Source: CG2-30-36-16 sp964372115
GTDB taxonomy: Bacteria > Bacteroidota > Ignavibacteria > Ignavibacteriales > Ignavibacteriaceae
Direction of reading: 5' to 3'
DNA length: 38,466 nt
NCBI GenBank assembly: GCA_964372115.1
Contig: CAYJPN010000045.1
Coordinates: forward strand, 1 to 38,466
Shown here: positions 23,914-33,571 of the stretch, piece after piece
Position numbering within the stretch: position 1 is the stretch's first letter
Layout: every line of letters starts with the position of its first letter
Notes under the pieces: generated by a model
The model's input: only the letters and a program-made list of their open reading frames with translations
Database searches by the model: none
What the model was told of the DNA's origin: nothing
Position numbers and translations under genes: made by a program

Positions 23914-25146
23914 ATGGATCAAAAAAAACTGCACCGTGCTGTAGAAACAATTGCTTCTCAGAAGTTTGAAAACGAAGAAGCGATGCTGATAGAGGTGCTG
24001 AATCAAATAGTTGAAAATGAAAAAATAAATGTTATCGGCGGTCGATTATGGAAATTAAACGCCGACACTAAATGTTATACAATTCTTTATCAAACAGGCG
24101 CTTTCGAAAAAGTAAAACCCGATTTTAATATTGTGATTGAAGAGTATCCCATTTTCGATTTAATTGCAAAAGAAAGAACAATACTCGGTAGTGAAACAAA
24201 CGAAATACTACGGAGTAAAGGGATATTCCGCTACTCGGCATCAGGTGTCGGATCGAAACAGAAGGTTAGCGGCAATCCTTATTATGAATATTTACTGGCG
24301 CTAAACAGCGAACATTTAGATGAAGAATTTAAACTTACATTAAATATTATTGCAACGGCATTAACATCTCAAATAAAACAACGGCGTTATTCTAAAAGCG
24401 CAAATAACTTGCTCGCCGATATTGATAAAGCAAGGCAACTTCAAAAAAGTATATTACCCGAACACGAGTACAATTTTAGTAATTATGACTTGTTCGGAAT
24501 TACCGATCCGGCGGAAATAGTCGGCGGTGATTTTTTTGATTACTTAAAGGCGGGTAATGACAGTGACAGACTTGGTGTGGTGGTGGGTGATGCCGCCAGC
24601 AAGGGGATTGCCGCGGCTGCTGAGGCAATGTATATTAGCGGCGCTTTGAGGATGGCAAACAGTTTTGAAATAAAAATTGCCCCTTTAATGAAGCGGATGA
24701 ATAGACTTGTGAACAAAATATTTGCAGATGATAAATTTGCTTCTTTGTTTTACGGTGAGCTTTCAACCGATAAAGGCGGTTTGTTTTTATACGCTAACGC
24801 TGGTCATAACCCCCCGATGTTCGTTCGCGCTAATGCCGATAAAGTTGAGTATTTAAGTATAACAGGTCCTGTACTTGGCCCGGCTCCACAGGCAAAATAT
24901 ACTATTGATAATATTAATTTTGAAATTGGCGATGTATTGCTTATCTATTCCGATGGTTTAATTGACTCGGCTGACGGAGATTTTGAACCTTACGGTGAAG
25001 AGAAAGTTGAAAACTTGTTAATGTCAGTCAAACATCTTTCGGCAAAAGAAATTGCTTATCATTTATTAAATGATGTCATCAATTTTGCAAAAAATGGAAA
25101 ATATCTTGACGACAAAACACTTGTAGTTATTAAAAGGGTAAAATAA
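23914..25146 (+). CDS. GAF-like/SpoIIE-type (RsbU) serine phosphatase
   Basis: 410 aa. Residues about 20-155 resemble a GAF sensor domain. Residues about 165-410 are a PP2C-like SpoIIE/RsbU phosphatase: ARQLQKSILPE (start helix), EIVGGDFFDY with GGDFFD at 204-209, GVVVGDAASKG at 222-231, NAGHNPP near 303, and VLLIYSDGLIDS near 345, giving the manganese-binding aspartates. Such enzymes dephosphorylate anti-sigma-factor antagonists in partner-switching stress systems. No RsbV/RsbW-like genes adjoin, so partners must be elsewhere. Cytoplasmic, no transmembrane segment. Last gene of the operon, before a hairpin at 25160-25178. Confidence 0.88.
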   Translation: MDQKKLHRAVETIASQKFENEEAMLIEVLNQIVENEKINVIGGRLWKLNADTKCYTILYQTGAFEKVKPDFNIVIEEYPIFDLIAKERTILGSETNEILRSKGIFRYSASGVGSKQKVSGNPYYEYLLALNSEHLDEEFKLTLNIIATALTSQIKQRRYSKSANNLLADIDKARQLQKSILPEHEYNFSNYDLFGITDPAEIVGGDFFDYLKAGNDSDRLGVVVGDAASKGIAAAAEAMYISGALRMANSFEIKIAPLMKRMNRLVNKIFADDKFASLFYGELSTDKGGLFLYANAGHNPPMFVRANADKVEYLSITGPVLGPAPQAKYTIDNINFEIGDVLLIYSDGLIDSADGDFEPYGEEKVENLLMSVKHLSAKEIAYHLLNDVINFAKNGKYLDDKTLVVIKRVK

Positions 25147-25159
25147 AATATAATTTTAT

Positions 25160-25178
25160 GGCGGAGTTTTGCTCCGCC
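25160..25178 (+). terminator. GC-rich hairpin at operon end
   Basis: GGCGGAG (25160-25166) and CTCCGCC (25172-25178) form a perfect 7-bp stem around TTTTG. It lies 14 bp after the phosphatase stop. Only a weak T/A tail follows (GGTTATTAAA), so termination may be partial. Confidence 0.55.
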
Positions 25179-25216
25179 GGTTATTAAAAGTTGTTAAATA
25201 AAAAAGCGAGGAAATA

Positions 25217-26581
25217 ATGTTACAATCAATAAATCCTGCTAACGAAGAGTTACTAAAATCCTATGATGAAATGTCATTTGAAGAAGTATCCTCAATCATA
25301 AAAAAAACTCATCAAACATTTCTTGCCTGGAAAGAAACCTCATTTGCGGAAAGAAAATTAAGAATGAAAAACGCCGCAAGCATTCTTAGACAAAATAATA
25401 AAAAGTATTCTGAATTAATGACCCTCGAAATGGGAAAGCCGATCAAACAATCATATGCAGAAGTGGAAAAATGTGCATGGGTGTGTGAATATTATGCTGA
25501 TAATGCCGAAAAGTTTTTAATGGACAAGGTGATTGAAACAGATGCGGAAAAAAGTTTTGTAACATTTCGTCCGCTTGGAACTGTGCTCGCGATAATGCCG
25601 TGGAATTTTCCGTTCTGGCAGGTTTTTCGTTTCGCCGCTCCCGGTTTACTGGTAGGAAATGCAGGAGTATTAAAACATGCATCCAATGTAATGGGATGTG
25701 CGCTTGCTATTGAAGAAGTTTTTCGCGAAGCCGGTTTTCCGAAAAATTTATTCCGCTCATTAATAATTACTTCAAAAAATATGAATGAAGTAATTAAACA
25801 TCCACAAATTGCAGCAGTAACATTAACAGGGAGCGTTCCGGCAGGGAAAGCCGTAGCTGCTGCTGCCGGAGCCGTGTTGAAAAAAACAGTTCTCGAACTC
25901 GGAGGAAGCGATCCGTATATAATTCTTGAGGATGCCGATCTTAATTCTGCTGCCGATACTTGCGTAACAAGCAGATTGTTAAACGCAGGGCAGAGTTGTA
26001 TTGCTGCGAAGAGATTTATTGTAGTTGAAAAAGTTTATGATGAATTTGAAAAACTTTTTATTGAAAAAATGAAATTAAAAAAAATGGGCGATCCGATGGA
26101 TGAAAACAACCATATTGGCCCACAGGCAAGAACGGATCTGCGTGATGAACTACATCAGCAAGTGTTGGTAAGCATTAAAAAGGGAGCAAATTTATTGTTA
26201 GGAGGTGAACTACCGTTAGGAAGAGGCGCTTATTATCCCCCCACTGTATTAGCTAATGTAACAGCCGGTATGCCTGCTTATGATGAAGAACTTTTTGGAC
26301 CGGTTGCGGCGCTTATTAAGGTTAAAGATGAAAATGAAGCAGTAAAAATTGCTAATGATTCTGTATTTGGTTTAGGAGCCGCGGTTTTTACAAAGGACAA
26401 AAGTCGTGGAGAAAAAATTGCAAAAGAAAAATTGAACGCCGGTTGCTGCTTCGTAAACGAATTTGTAAAATCTGACCCGAGACTGCCGTTTGGTGGAATC
26501 AAAGAATCCGGTTACGGCAGGGAATTATCGCATTACGGTATAAAAGAATTTGTAAATATAAAAACGGTTTATATAAAATAA
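25217..26581 (+). CDS. NAD(P)-dependent aldehyde dehydrogenase, succinate-semialdehyde type
   Basis: 454 aa. It oxidises an aldehyde to an acid. The catalytic C261 lies in NAGQSCIAAKR, and the general base E227 in LELGGSDPYI. The coenzyme-binding WNFPFWQVFRFAAPGLLVGN segment and TLTGSVPAGKAVA are visible. WNFPFWQ... with a short N-terminus is like the Sad/YneI group, which favours succinate semialdehyde as substrate; this assignment is by resemblance only. The ATG is preceded by GAGGAAATA. Monocistronic by position, after the operon-end hairpin. Confidence 0.92.
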   Translation: MLQSINPANEELLKSYDEMSFEEVSSIIKKTHQTFLAWKETSFAERKLRMKNAASILRQNNKKYSELMTLEMGKPIKQSYAEVEKCAWVCEYYADNAEKFLMDKVIETDAEKSFVTFRPLGTVLAIMPWNFPFWQVFRFAAPGLLVGNAGVLKHASNVMGCALAIEEVFREAGFPKNLFRSLIITSKNMNEVIKHPQIAAVTLTGSVPAGKAVAAAAGAVLKKTVLELGGSDPYIILEDADLNSAADTCVTSRLLNAGQSCIAAKRFIVVEKVYDEFEKLFIEKMKLKKMGDPMDENNHIGPQARTDLRDELHQQVLVSIKKGANLLLGGELPLGRGAYYPPTVLANVTAGMPAYDEELFGPVAALIKVKDENEAVKIANDSVFGLGAAVFTKDKSRGEKIAKEKLNAGCCFVNEFVKSDPRLPFGGIKESGYGRELSHYGIKEFVNIKTVYIK

Positions 26582-26829
26582 ACCACATAACCAAAAATTG
26601 ACTTTCAATATATTGATTAGAAACTTGAGAACGGACATTGTTAAATTGCAAAAATATTAGGGTGAATTATTCCCATAGAAAAAATATTCAAGAATTTAAC
26701 GTTTAATTTTTAACAACTGAGTTAATATATAATTTATCTTTGACCTAATTCTATTGTTTGCAATCAAAAAAAGATATAGTTTTAGAACATCGTACATATA
26801 AAAAAAACAATTCAATATTTAATAATTGC

Positions 26830-27726
26830 ATGCCTTACCGCTTTACAAAAAATGAACAGCTTTCATTCGGCTTAAAAAGAATAATTCTTGAAGAGATTGA
26901 TGGAGCTTTGAATGATCTTTCTGAAAAATCAAAAAATGTGGATGAGGAAATTCATTCAGCGCGAAAACACTTCAAAAAGATTAGGGCAGTTTTACGCTTA
27001 ATTCGTTCTCCACTTGGGGAGGTTTTATACTCAAATGCAAATATCGCTATCCGGGATGCAGCGAGAAATCTGGCATTGGCAAGAAACACTGCGGTTATGC
27101 TGCGAACGCTTGAAAAGATTCATTTTAATGATGAAAATTCAAAACATGCATTAACGATTATTCGAGAGCATTTAACATCGGGTTATGAAACAGCAAAAAT
27201 TACAAAAGGGGAAAGCAATAAAATAATAAATAGGACGAAGAAACTGCTAATACAATTAAGATCAGAAACTCATCATTTCCCTATCAATGGCGATGATTTT
27301 AGTTTGATAAAAGATGGCATCAATGAAGTATTCATAAAAGGAAGAAAATATTTTGTAGATTCAAAAAGTTTTCCCTCAGATTTTATTCTTCACGAATGGC
27401 GGAAGTATATAAAGTATTTATGGTACGACTTTAAGTTATTAACAAACCTTTGGCCTTCATATTTTAATGCGATAGCGTATGAATTAGAAATATTAGCCGA
27501 AAAACTCGGTGATATAAACGATCTTGCATTATTTGAAAAAACAGTGAATGAGTTGGCGTCTGTCTTACCAGCTCATTCTCCCGAAATTCTTCTAAACCAG
27601 TTAAAGCTCAAAAAAGAAAAACTTGCCATTAAAACATTAAATACCGGTGAAAGAATTTTTATTGAAAAACCGAAAGCAATCACAACCAGGTTAGAAGATT
27701 TATTTATTCTCTGGAAGACTAATTAA
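26830..27726 (+). CDS. CHAD-domain protein
   Basis: 298 aa from ATG 26830. MPYRFTKNEQLSFGLKRIIL is the usual start of stand-alone CHAD proteins; a TTG at 26758 would add an unlikely 24-residue leader. The domain is two four-helix bundles of conserved His/Arg/Lys residues: IHSARKHFKKIRAVLRLIRS near residue 40 and, in the second half, LHEWRKYIKYLWYDFKLLTN. The positive surface binds polyphosphate, and CHAD proteins often associate with polyphosphate granules. No CYTH domain, ppk or ppx gene is adjacent. The gene is convergent with ppc. Confidence 0.88.
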   Translation: MPYRFTKNEQLSFGLKRIILEEIDGALNDLSEKSKNVDEEIHSARKHFKKIRAVLRLIRSPLGEVLYSNANIAIRDAARNLALARNTAVMLRTLEKIHFNDENSKHALTIIREHLTSGYETAKITKGESNKIINRTKKLLIQLRSETHHFPINGDDFSLIKDGINEVFIKGRKYFVDSKSFPSDFILHEWRKYIKYLWYDFKLLTNLWPSYFNAIAYELEILAEKLGDINDLALFEKTVNELASVLPAHSPEILLNQLKLKKEKLAIKTLNTGERIFIEKPKAITTRLEDLFILWKTN

Positions 27727-27801
27727 TTCAGATGAGCATATAACCGGTTATCGTACAATTTTCCTCATACTTGCGATTGACAAAATTTAAGCCTTACATT
27801 T

Positions 27802-30597
27802 TTAACCGGTGTTGCGTATCCCTGCAGAAATACCATTTACAGTTGAGCGAAGCAGTGCTAATAATTTTTCTTTTTCAGATGATGAGATGTTTTTCTTTCT
27901 GTATTTTTTTATAAATGCAACCTGTATAAAACTTATCGGATCGATATACGGATTTCTCAACAGGATAGAAAGTTGTAGTGATTTGTTGGAATTGAGTAAA
28001 GCTTTTTCTCCGGTTATTTTTAATAGCGCCCCGCATGTTCTTTCATATTCAAGTTTGATGTTATTAAAAATGTCTTTTTTGGATTTATCATTACCGCAAA
28101 GGGTCAGGTATTCGCTCGCAATAGCAAAATCGGTTTTTAATAATACCATTTCAATATTGCCTACCAATGCTTTGAAAAATTCCCACTCATTAAACATCTC
28201 GTTCAACTGTTTCCAGGTAATTAATTTTTCTTCCACAGCTTTTTTAACCGCAAAGCCAAAGCCGTACCAACCGGTTATTGTTTGACGGTTTTGTGTCCAA
28301 GAAAAAACCCAGGGAATGGCGCGCAAGTTTCTTATGTCACTCCCTTTTTTTCTCGATGGCGGACGCGAACCGATTTCAATTTTTTCGATAATATCTATCG
28401 GAGTCACTGCTCTGAAATAATCGTAAAAATTAGGATTGGTTATAAGTTCACGGTAATGCTCAAATGCAAAAGCGGAGATATATTCAAATCTTTTTTCATA
28501 TTTGAAAAAAGAATCCTCTTCTTTATGGAACCTGGTTTTTGCTGTTGCAAGTATTACAGCAGAAGCCATCAATTCTAAACTTCTTTCCGCAATCTCCGGT
28601 ATAAGATATTTAGAAGAAATCATCTCACCCTGTTCGGTAATTTTTATTTTTCCGTCAATAGTGCCGGGCGGCTGCGCTAGTATAGATTGATGAAGCGGTC
28701 CGCCGCCTCGCGAAGTACTACCGCCCCGTCCATGAAAAAGAATCAATTCAACGTTATGTTTTTTACACAACTCTTTTAATTTTATTTGTGCTTTATATAA
28801 TTCAAAATTGGATGTTACTATTCCACCGTCCTTATTGCTGTCGGAATATCCAATCATTATTTTTTGAACAAAGTTTCTTTTTTTCAACTGTAATTTGTAC
28901 GCATCGTTGTTAAATAACTCATTCATCTGTTCATCAGAATTGCGCAAATCTTCAATAGTTTCAAATAAGGGGAGTAGATCTACATTCGATGAAACAATTT
29001 CGCCATGGTGCACAACAATTAAGCCTGCTTCCTTTGCCAGTAGCAGCGCCGTTAGCACATCGCTTTCAAATGAATTTGTACTGATAATATAATCGTTACA
29101 CGCTTCTTTTGAAATATTAACCTGTCCCCATTTTATCAGTCCAAACTCTTGCAGTACCTGTCTTGTTTCAGCTTGAAAAACTTCTTCATCTTTTATAAGC
29201 GGACGGGTTATTAAAAATTGTTCTGTAAGGATTTGGATTTTTTCTTTTTCAGATAAAGAAGAAAAATTTTGCCGAACCTCGGAATATTCGAATATTTCAT
29301 TTATTGCACGACGCAGTAAAGAAGCATTTTGTCTGATATCAATCGATAATAAATGAAATTTAAAAGATTTTGCTTTATACAGCATTGGAAGTATATGCTG
29401 TTTTGCTATTAGTTCTCCTCTATTTTCTATTAAACTTTCGTATAACAACTGCAAATCAGCGAGAAACTCTTCAGCGTTACGATAATATAGACTTTTAGAT
29501 TCGAACGTATTCTGAAGTTTTGTGTAAATGTACATCAGCTTTGTTCGATAAATTTCGGAAGCATCCCTTAAAACGCTATCTCCTCCTTTATAGCCGAGAA
29601 TAATGCTTTCATTTTCAACCGATGATTTTAATTTAGTGCTGGCGTTAACCTGATGCAGCGAAGAGCTGAGCAAATCGTACAGTGAATCGAGATCGCGCGA
29701 GTAAAGTTTGAATAAAGTTGCCCGGTGTTTTTTTATTGTCGCTTTTGTTACATCGGTTGTTACATAAGGATGTCCATCGCGGTCGCCTCCCATCCAAGAA
29801 CCGAAATTAATCATTGGTTCAAAAACGGGATTAAGAGAAAATATTTTTTCTGTTTCGTTGTTAAAACTTTTATAAAATTTCGAAATACCATTATAAAGAA
29901 TATGCTCGAAGAAAAAGAGACCTCGCTGGATTTCGTCTTTGACAGTTACCTTGTGAAAACGTATTTCATTTGATTGCCAGAGCAATGTTATTTCGGTCTG
30001 AAGTTGGGTCCTTATTTCTTCAAGCTCATTCGGTGTAGATTTTACCGTATCCTTTTTTAATAAAAGTTCACTTATAAAAAATATTTTCCTAAGAATCGTC
30101 TGTCGTGTTGCCTCCGTAGGGTGTGCGGTAAAAACAGGAACAATATCAACTGATTTAAGGATTTTCTCAATTTGCTCTTGACTTAGACCATCTTCTTTTA
30201 AAAGTAACATTGCTTCGGCAATCGATCCTTTTTGAGGTCGATCATTTTTAAAAATATGCGCGCGTTGTCTTCGTATTCGATGAACTTCATAAGCGGCGTT
30301 TATCAAAATAAAATAAATAGAAAAGGCACGTACGACTTTATAAGCTTTTTCAACAGATAATGAGTTAACAATTTTTTTTATCTCACTTCTCGATTTTGGC
30401 GAAGCGTTAAGTCGGAAATCTTTTGTAAAAGCCCGGAGTTTTTCAACTATAAGAAATAGCTGCTTGTTTTCCTGAGTAATTATAACATTACCCAGAAGCA
30501 TTCCTAATTCTTTAATATCAACTTTTAAAGGTTTGTCTTTTTCGTCATCTGAAAAAATCGTTCTTTCCTTTTTCATCGGGTCAACTCTTTTATCCAT
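27802..30597 (-). CDS. ppc: Phosphoenolpyruvate carboxylase
   Basis: 931 aa. It adds bicarbonate to PEP, making oxaloacetate and phosphate, replenishing the TCA cycle. Motifs: FTAHPTEATRQT with catalytic H159; FGSWMGGDRDGHPYVT near 275-290; MIGYSDSNKDGG; the substrate loop FHGRGGSTSRGGGP; and the C-terminal tetrapeptide ...GIRNTG (RNTG end), which the family needs for activity. The residues 520-560 region carries normal QAETRQVLQEFGL-type sequence. A 25-residue N-terminal extension (MDKRVDPMKKERTIFSDDEK) is not part of the core; a later ATG at codon 8 is an alternative start. Monocistronic and convergent with the CHAD gene. Confidence 0.96.
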   Translation of the reverse strand: MDKRVDPMKKERTIFSDDEKDKPLKVDIKELGMLLGNVIITQENKQLFLIVEKLRAFTKDFRLNASPKSRSEIKKIVNSLSVEKAYKVVRAFSIYFILINAAYEVHRIRRQRAHIFKNDRPQKGSIAEAMLLLKEDGLSQEQIEKILKSVDIVPVFTAHPTEATRQTILRKIFFISELLLKKDTVKSTPNELEEIRTQLQTEITLLWQSNEIRFHKVTVKDEIQRGLFFFEHILYNGISKFYKSFNNETEKIFSLNPVFEPMINFGSWMGGDRDGHPYVTTDVTKATIKKHRATLFKLYSRDLDSLYDLLSSSLHQVNASTKLKSSVENESIILGYKGGDSVLRDASEIYRTKLMYIYTKLQNTFESKSLYYRNAEEFLADLQLLYESLIENRGELIAKQHILPMLYKAKSFKFHLLSIDIRQNASLLRRAINEIFEYSEVRQNFSSLSEKEKIQILTEQFLITRPLIKDEEVFQAETRQVLQEFGLIKWGQVNISKEACNDYIISTNSFESDVLTALLLAKEAGLIVVHHGEIVSSNVDLLPLFETIEDLRNSDEQMNELFNNDAYKLQLKKRNFVQKIMIGYSDSNKDGGIVTSNFELYKAQIKLKELCKKHNVELILFHGRGGSTSRGGGPLHQSILAQPPGTIDGKIKITEQGEMISSKYLIPEIAERSLELMASAVILATAKTRFHKEEDSFFKYEKRFEYISAFAFEHYRELITNPNFYDYFRAVTPIDIIEKIEIGSRPPSRKKGSDIRNLRAIPWVFSWTQNRQTITGWYGFGFAVKKAVEEKLITWKQLNEMFNEWEFFKALVGNIEMVLLKTDFAIASEYLTLCGNDKSKKDIFNNIKLEYERTCGALLKITGEKALLNSNKSLQLSILLRNPYIDPISFIQVAFIKKYRKKNISSSEKEKLLALLRSTVNGISAGIRNTG

Positions 30598-30887
30598 TAT
30601 TTTTCGTTAAATATTTTTATATGCAATTTACAAACTAAATACAAAAGATGAATCGGGAAATTCCGAGGGAGATGATAAAATATATTGCATTCGGAGAAAA
30701 TTGAGGTGGTAAAAAGTAATTATCGCAAATAGTGTGCTTTGTTGCTTAACAAAGTTTTCTGGAATATGATTAGTGCAGGGCTGATCAATTTGCGAGACTT
30801 ACAAAAAATTAATATTGATTTTACGCTAAAATTTGTTAAAAAATTATTAAAAGAAGAATAACTTTTTAACTAAAACAAATCATTGTC

Positions 30888-31886
30888 TTAACTAATTCCG
30901 TTCAAAGGGTAATCTTGACTTACCGGAATTTTAAGACCAAAATTAGAACCCTTATTTTCTTCACTCTTCAGCCAAACTTTTCCGTGGTGTGCTTCAACTA
31001 TTTTTTTCACAATCCATAATCCATATCCTGTGCTTATTTCGCCACCGGTAGGTTTTGGGGAAAGTCGGCTGCCTTTTTGAAAAGCTTTTTCAATGTCTTC
31101 AAGTGGAATTCCCGGACCGTTATCTAGAACCTGTATGCTTATATGATTTCCTTCGTGAAGCGCAACCAACTGAATTATTTTATTATCTTCCGAAAATTTG
31201 ATTGCATTATCTAACAGATTATCAATTGCGTCAAAAAGCATTTCGGAATCCATTTCAACTTCGGGCAGCGCTGTCTTAAAATTAACAACCAGCTCCTGAC
31301 CTTTTAGTTTTGCCTTCTGCTTGTTGCAACTGCAAACATCTTCAATCACTTTTTGAATTGGATACAATGAAAATTCAATTTCATCGATAGAATACTCATA
31401 AGTAAGAATTTTTGTTATTTCCGATGTAATCCGAACAATTTTTTCCGCTGTTATTGCTAAAGCTTGTATTATTTCTTTTTGTTCATCAAGAGTCAAATCG
31501 AACTGGGCAAATAGCTCCGACATACTCTTTATTGCGGCAGCCGGGTTTTTAACATCGTGAAGATACATTGTAAAAAGTTCATCTTTTTTTTGCTGCAATT
31601 CAGTGAGCTTTTTTAGAGTTCCATCCAACCGGTTCTTCTCATCTTCAAGTTCCGCATTAATCCTTTTTATATCCCTATTTTCAGTTTTTAAAGCATTTAT
31701 TGAGTTCTGTAATGAATCAATTCGATTTTTAAGTTTCTCTATCTCTAGGGATAATCCATTTGAATGGGTATCCTCCCCATAAACCGAACTCTCAACTGTT
31801 TGTTCGTTTACCCTACGTCGCTTAGAAAATGTGAGTAGGCTGAGAAGGAAAATCGAAAGGGCAATAATTAGAAGTGTGAGTTCCAT
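30888..31886 (-). CDS. Membrane-anchored sensor histidine kinase
   Basis: 332 aa. One N-terminal transmembrane segment (3-21, LTLLIIALSIFLLSLLTF), a long coiled coil (about 45-105), then HisKA with phosphoacceptor H110 in MYLHDVKNPAAAIKS and HATPase with the N box DAIDNLLDNAIKF, G1 VLDNGPGIP and G2 GYGLWIVKKIVEAHHGKVWL. It autophosphorylates and should pass phosphate to a response regulator; none is encoded nearby, so it is an orphan kinase. There is almost no external domain, so it may sense a cytoplasmic or membrane signal, or be driven by coiled-coil partners. It is 96 bp downstream of the M28 peptidase gene on the same strand, possibly co-transcribed. Confidence 0.92.
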   Translation of the reverse strand: MELTLLIIALSIFLLSLLTFSKRRRVNEQTVESSVYGEDTHSNGLSLEIEKLKNRIDSLQNSINALKTENRDIKRINAELEDEKNRLDGTLKKLTELQQKKDELFTMYLHDVKNPAAAIKSMSELFAQFDLTLDEQKEIIQALAITAEKIVRITSEITKILTYEYSIDEIEFSLYPIQKVIEDVCSCNKQKAKLKGQELVVNFKTALPEVEMDSEMLFDAIDNLLDNAIKFSEDNKIIQLVALHEGNHISIQVLDNGPGIPLEDIEKAFQKGSRLSPKPTGGEISTGYGLWIVKKIVEAHHGKVWLKSEENKGSNFGLKIPVSQDYPLNGIS

Positions 31887-31982
31887 TTCGGATTTTCCGT
31901 TTTATGTACTTTTTTGAAAAAAATAAAGTATACCTAATTCATTATCGAAAAACCGACAAAATAGTTTAGAGTAATCAGGCAA

Positions 31983-33440
31983 TTATTTGATTACTTTTTC
32001 CCGAAGATAATCTCCTTTTGAAATATTTGTTACAGTTTCAAGAGCAAGATTTGTAATATCTTCAAGCAATTGTGAATTTAATGTTCCAACTGTATCTCCG
32101 GGTAAATGCAAATATTTATAGCTGTTGGTTGAAACAAAATAGAGCGCCGGTATACCTTTTGCAAAAAACGGTGTCGCATCGGCGCCACCACCACTCCACG
32201 TATTATTTACCATCATTTTTGATGAAGATTTGTCTATTGCTTTTGCGATGTTCCAAAGTTCAGGGGCACTTTTTCCATTGCCAACCTGAATGCTGTCACC
32301 ATAGCCGATACAATCAAGATTAATCATCGCCGTAACTTTTTCAATCGGGACTGGCAAATTGTCAGCAAAATACTGGCTGCCAAATAACCCTTGTTCCTCG
32401 CTTGCAAATAAAACCAGGATGACAGAGCGCTTTAATTCGGCTCTAATTTTTGTAAGCGCTTTTGCAATTTCTAAAACAGCCGCTGAACCCGAAGCATTGT
32501 CATTGGCACCGGGAGCATAAAAATTATCAGTTTGGTTACCAACGTGATCCAGGTGGGCTCCGACTATTATAAATTCATTTTTAAGCTTATCATCGTTTCC
32601 TTCGAGCAATGCCACAACATTTTGTGTTTGTTTTTGCTTGTAATATTCTGCGTGAACATTAATTTCAACTAACTCATTTGAATTTAATGATATCGGGGAT
32701 TTAGTTGAATCGATAATACTTTGCAATTTGCTCAAATCAAATTTTGTTTTTGATAAGATTTTGTTGGCGATGGGAATATCAACATGTAGCTGCGGCATGG
32801 TAATTGGCTGCTCCCCGATACCGTGAAGTACGCTGATAATTAGTTTTTGCGGCTCTTTTATATTTGGTTTTGAGACAAATAAAACTGCTTTTGCTCCGTG
32901 CTCCGATGCTAAATTTGTTTTATACCGCGGCAGTGACATATCCGGGGTTAGTCCGTCAATATTCCATGAAGGTCCTTGTTTAAACATTAACACAACTTTA
33001 TTCGAAACATCGATTCCGGTATAATCATCATAACCGGGCAGTGACAATCCGTAACCGCAAAAAATAACCTCAGCCTTCATATTTCCTGAACCGGTAAAAC
33101 CGCGGCAAACAAAATCTTCCCCTAATTTTAACTCTTCCCGTGTATCATCAGTAAAAAGTGAAAGACCAACCGGACCATCAATGTTATTGTATTCAACGTT
33201 CAAAGGTTGGTAATAATCCTCGCTCCATAAATGTTTTAACTCTAACTTTTTAAAGATTTCAGCGGCATATTTTGATACTTTATTATAACCATCGCTTCCG
33301 CTAAGTCTCCCTTTTAATTCCGGGGAGGTTAGGTAGGTGATGTGTTCTAATAAATCGCCGGATAATATTTTTGAATCGTGTCCCTGGCAAAAGAAATTTG
33401 TGGAACTAAAAACCAACAAAACAATAAATAGATATTGCAT
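31983..33440 (-). CDS. Exported M28-family zinc metallopeptidase (second copy)
   Basis: 485 aa. Signal peptide 1-19 (MQYLFIVLLVFSSTNFFCQ); a cysteine near its end could make it a lipoprotein, but no full lipobox is clear. A protease-associated domain is at about 120-235 (AEVIFCGYGLSLPGY). The catalytic domain has ligands H296 (GAHLDHVG), D314 (GANDNASG), E348/E349 (ASEEQG), D376 (NLDCIG) and H445 (YLHLPGDT). In the first M28 protein the sequence before the last histidine is GGGSDHAPF; here it is GGGADATPF. That histidine is not the metal ligand, so activity should remain. The kinase gene lies 96 bp downstream of the stop. Confidence 0.9.
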   Translation of the reverse strand: MQYLFIVLLVFSSTNFFCQGHDSKILSGDLLEHITYLTSPELKGRLSGSDGYNKVSKYAAEIFKKLELKHLWSEDYYQPLNVEYNNIDGPVGLSLFTDDTREELKLGEDFVCRGFTGSGNMKAEVIFCGYGLSLPGYDDYTGIDVSNKVVLMFKQGPSWNIDGLTPDMSLPRYKTNLASEHGAKAVLFVSKPNIKEPQKLIISVLHGIGEQPITMPQLHVDIPIANKILSKTKFDLSKLQSIIDSTKSPISLNSNELVEINVHAEYYKQKQTQNVVALLEGNDDKLKNEFIIVGAHLDHVGNQTDNFYAPGANDNASGSAAVLEIAKALTKIRAELKRSVILVLFASEEQGLFGSQYFADNLPVPIEKVTAMINLDCIGYGDSIQVGNGKSAPELWNIAKAIDKSSSKMMVNNTWSGGGADATPFFAKGIPALYFVSTNSYKYLHLPGDTVGTLNSQLLEDITNLALETVTNISKGDYLREKVIK

Positions 33441-33571
33441 TTAACAGCCTGTAAATCTTGTTAGGTCTAAATTAAAAATTATATTTAACTTTTACACTAT
33501 ATATTAACATATCGAAAAAATATTATAGCTTTTATTTGATAAATAGGATAAAAGCTCTAACCGAAGTGAAC

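Noticed and set aside
30766..30861. 31-codon open frame (MISAGLINLRDLQK...) on the plus strand
   Set aside because: Too short and A/T rich to distinguish from chance; no ribosome-binding site and no known match.
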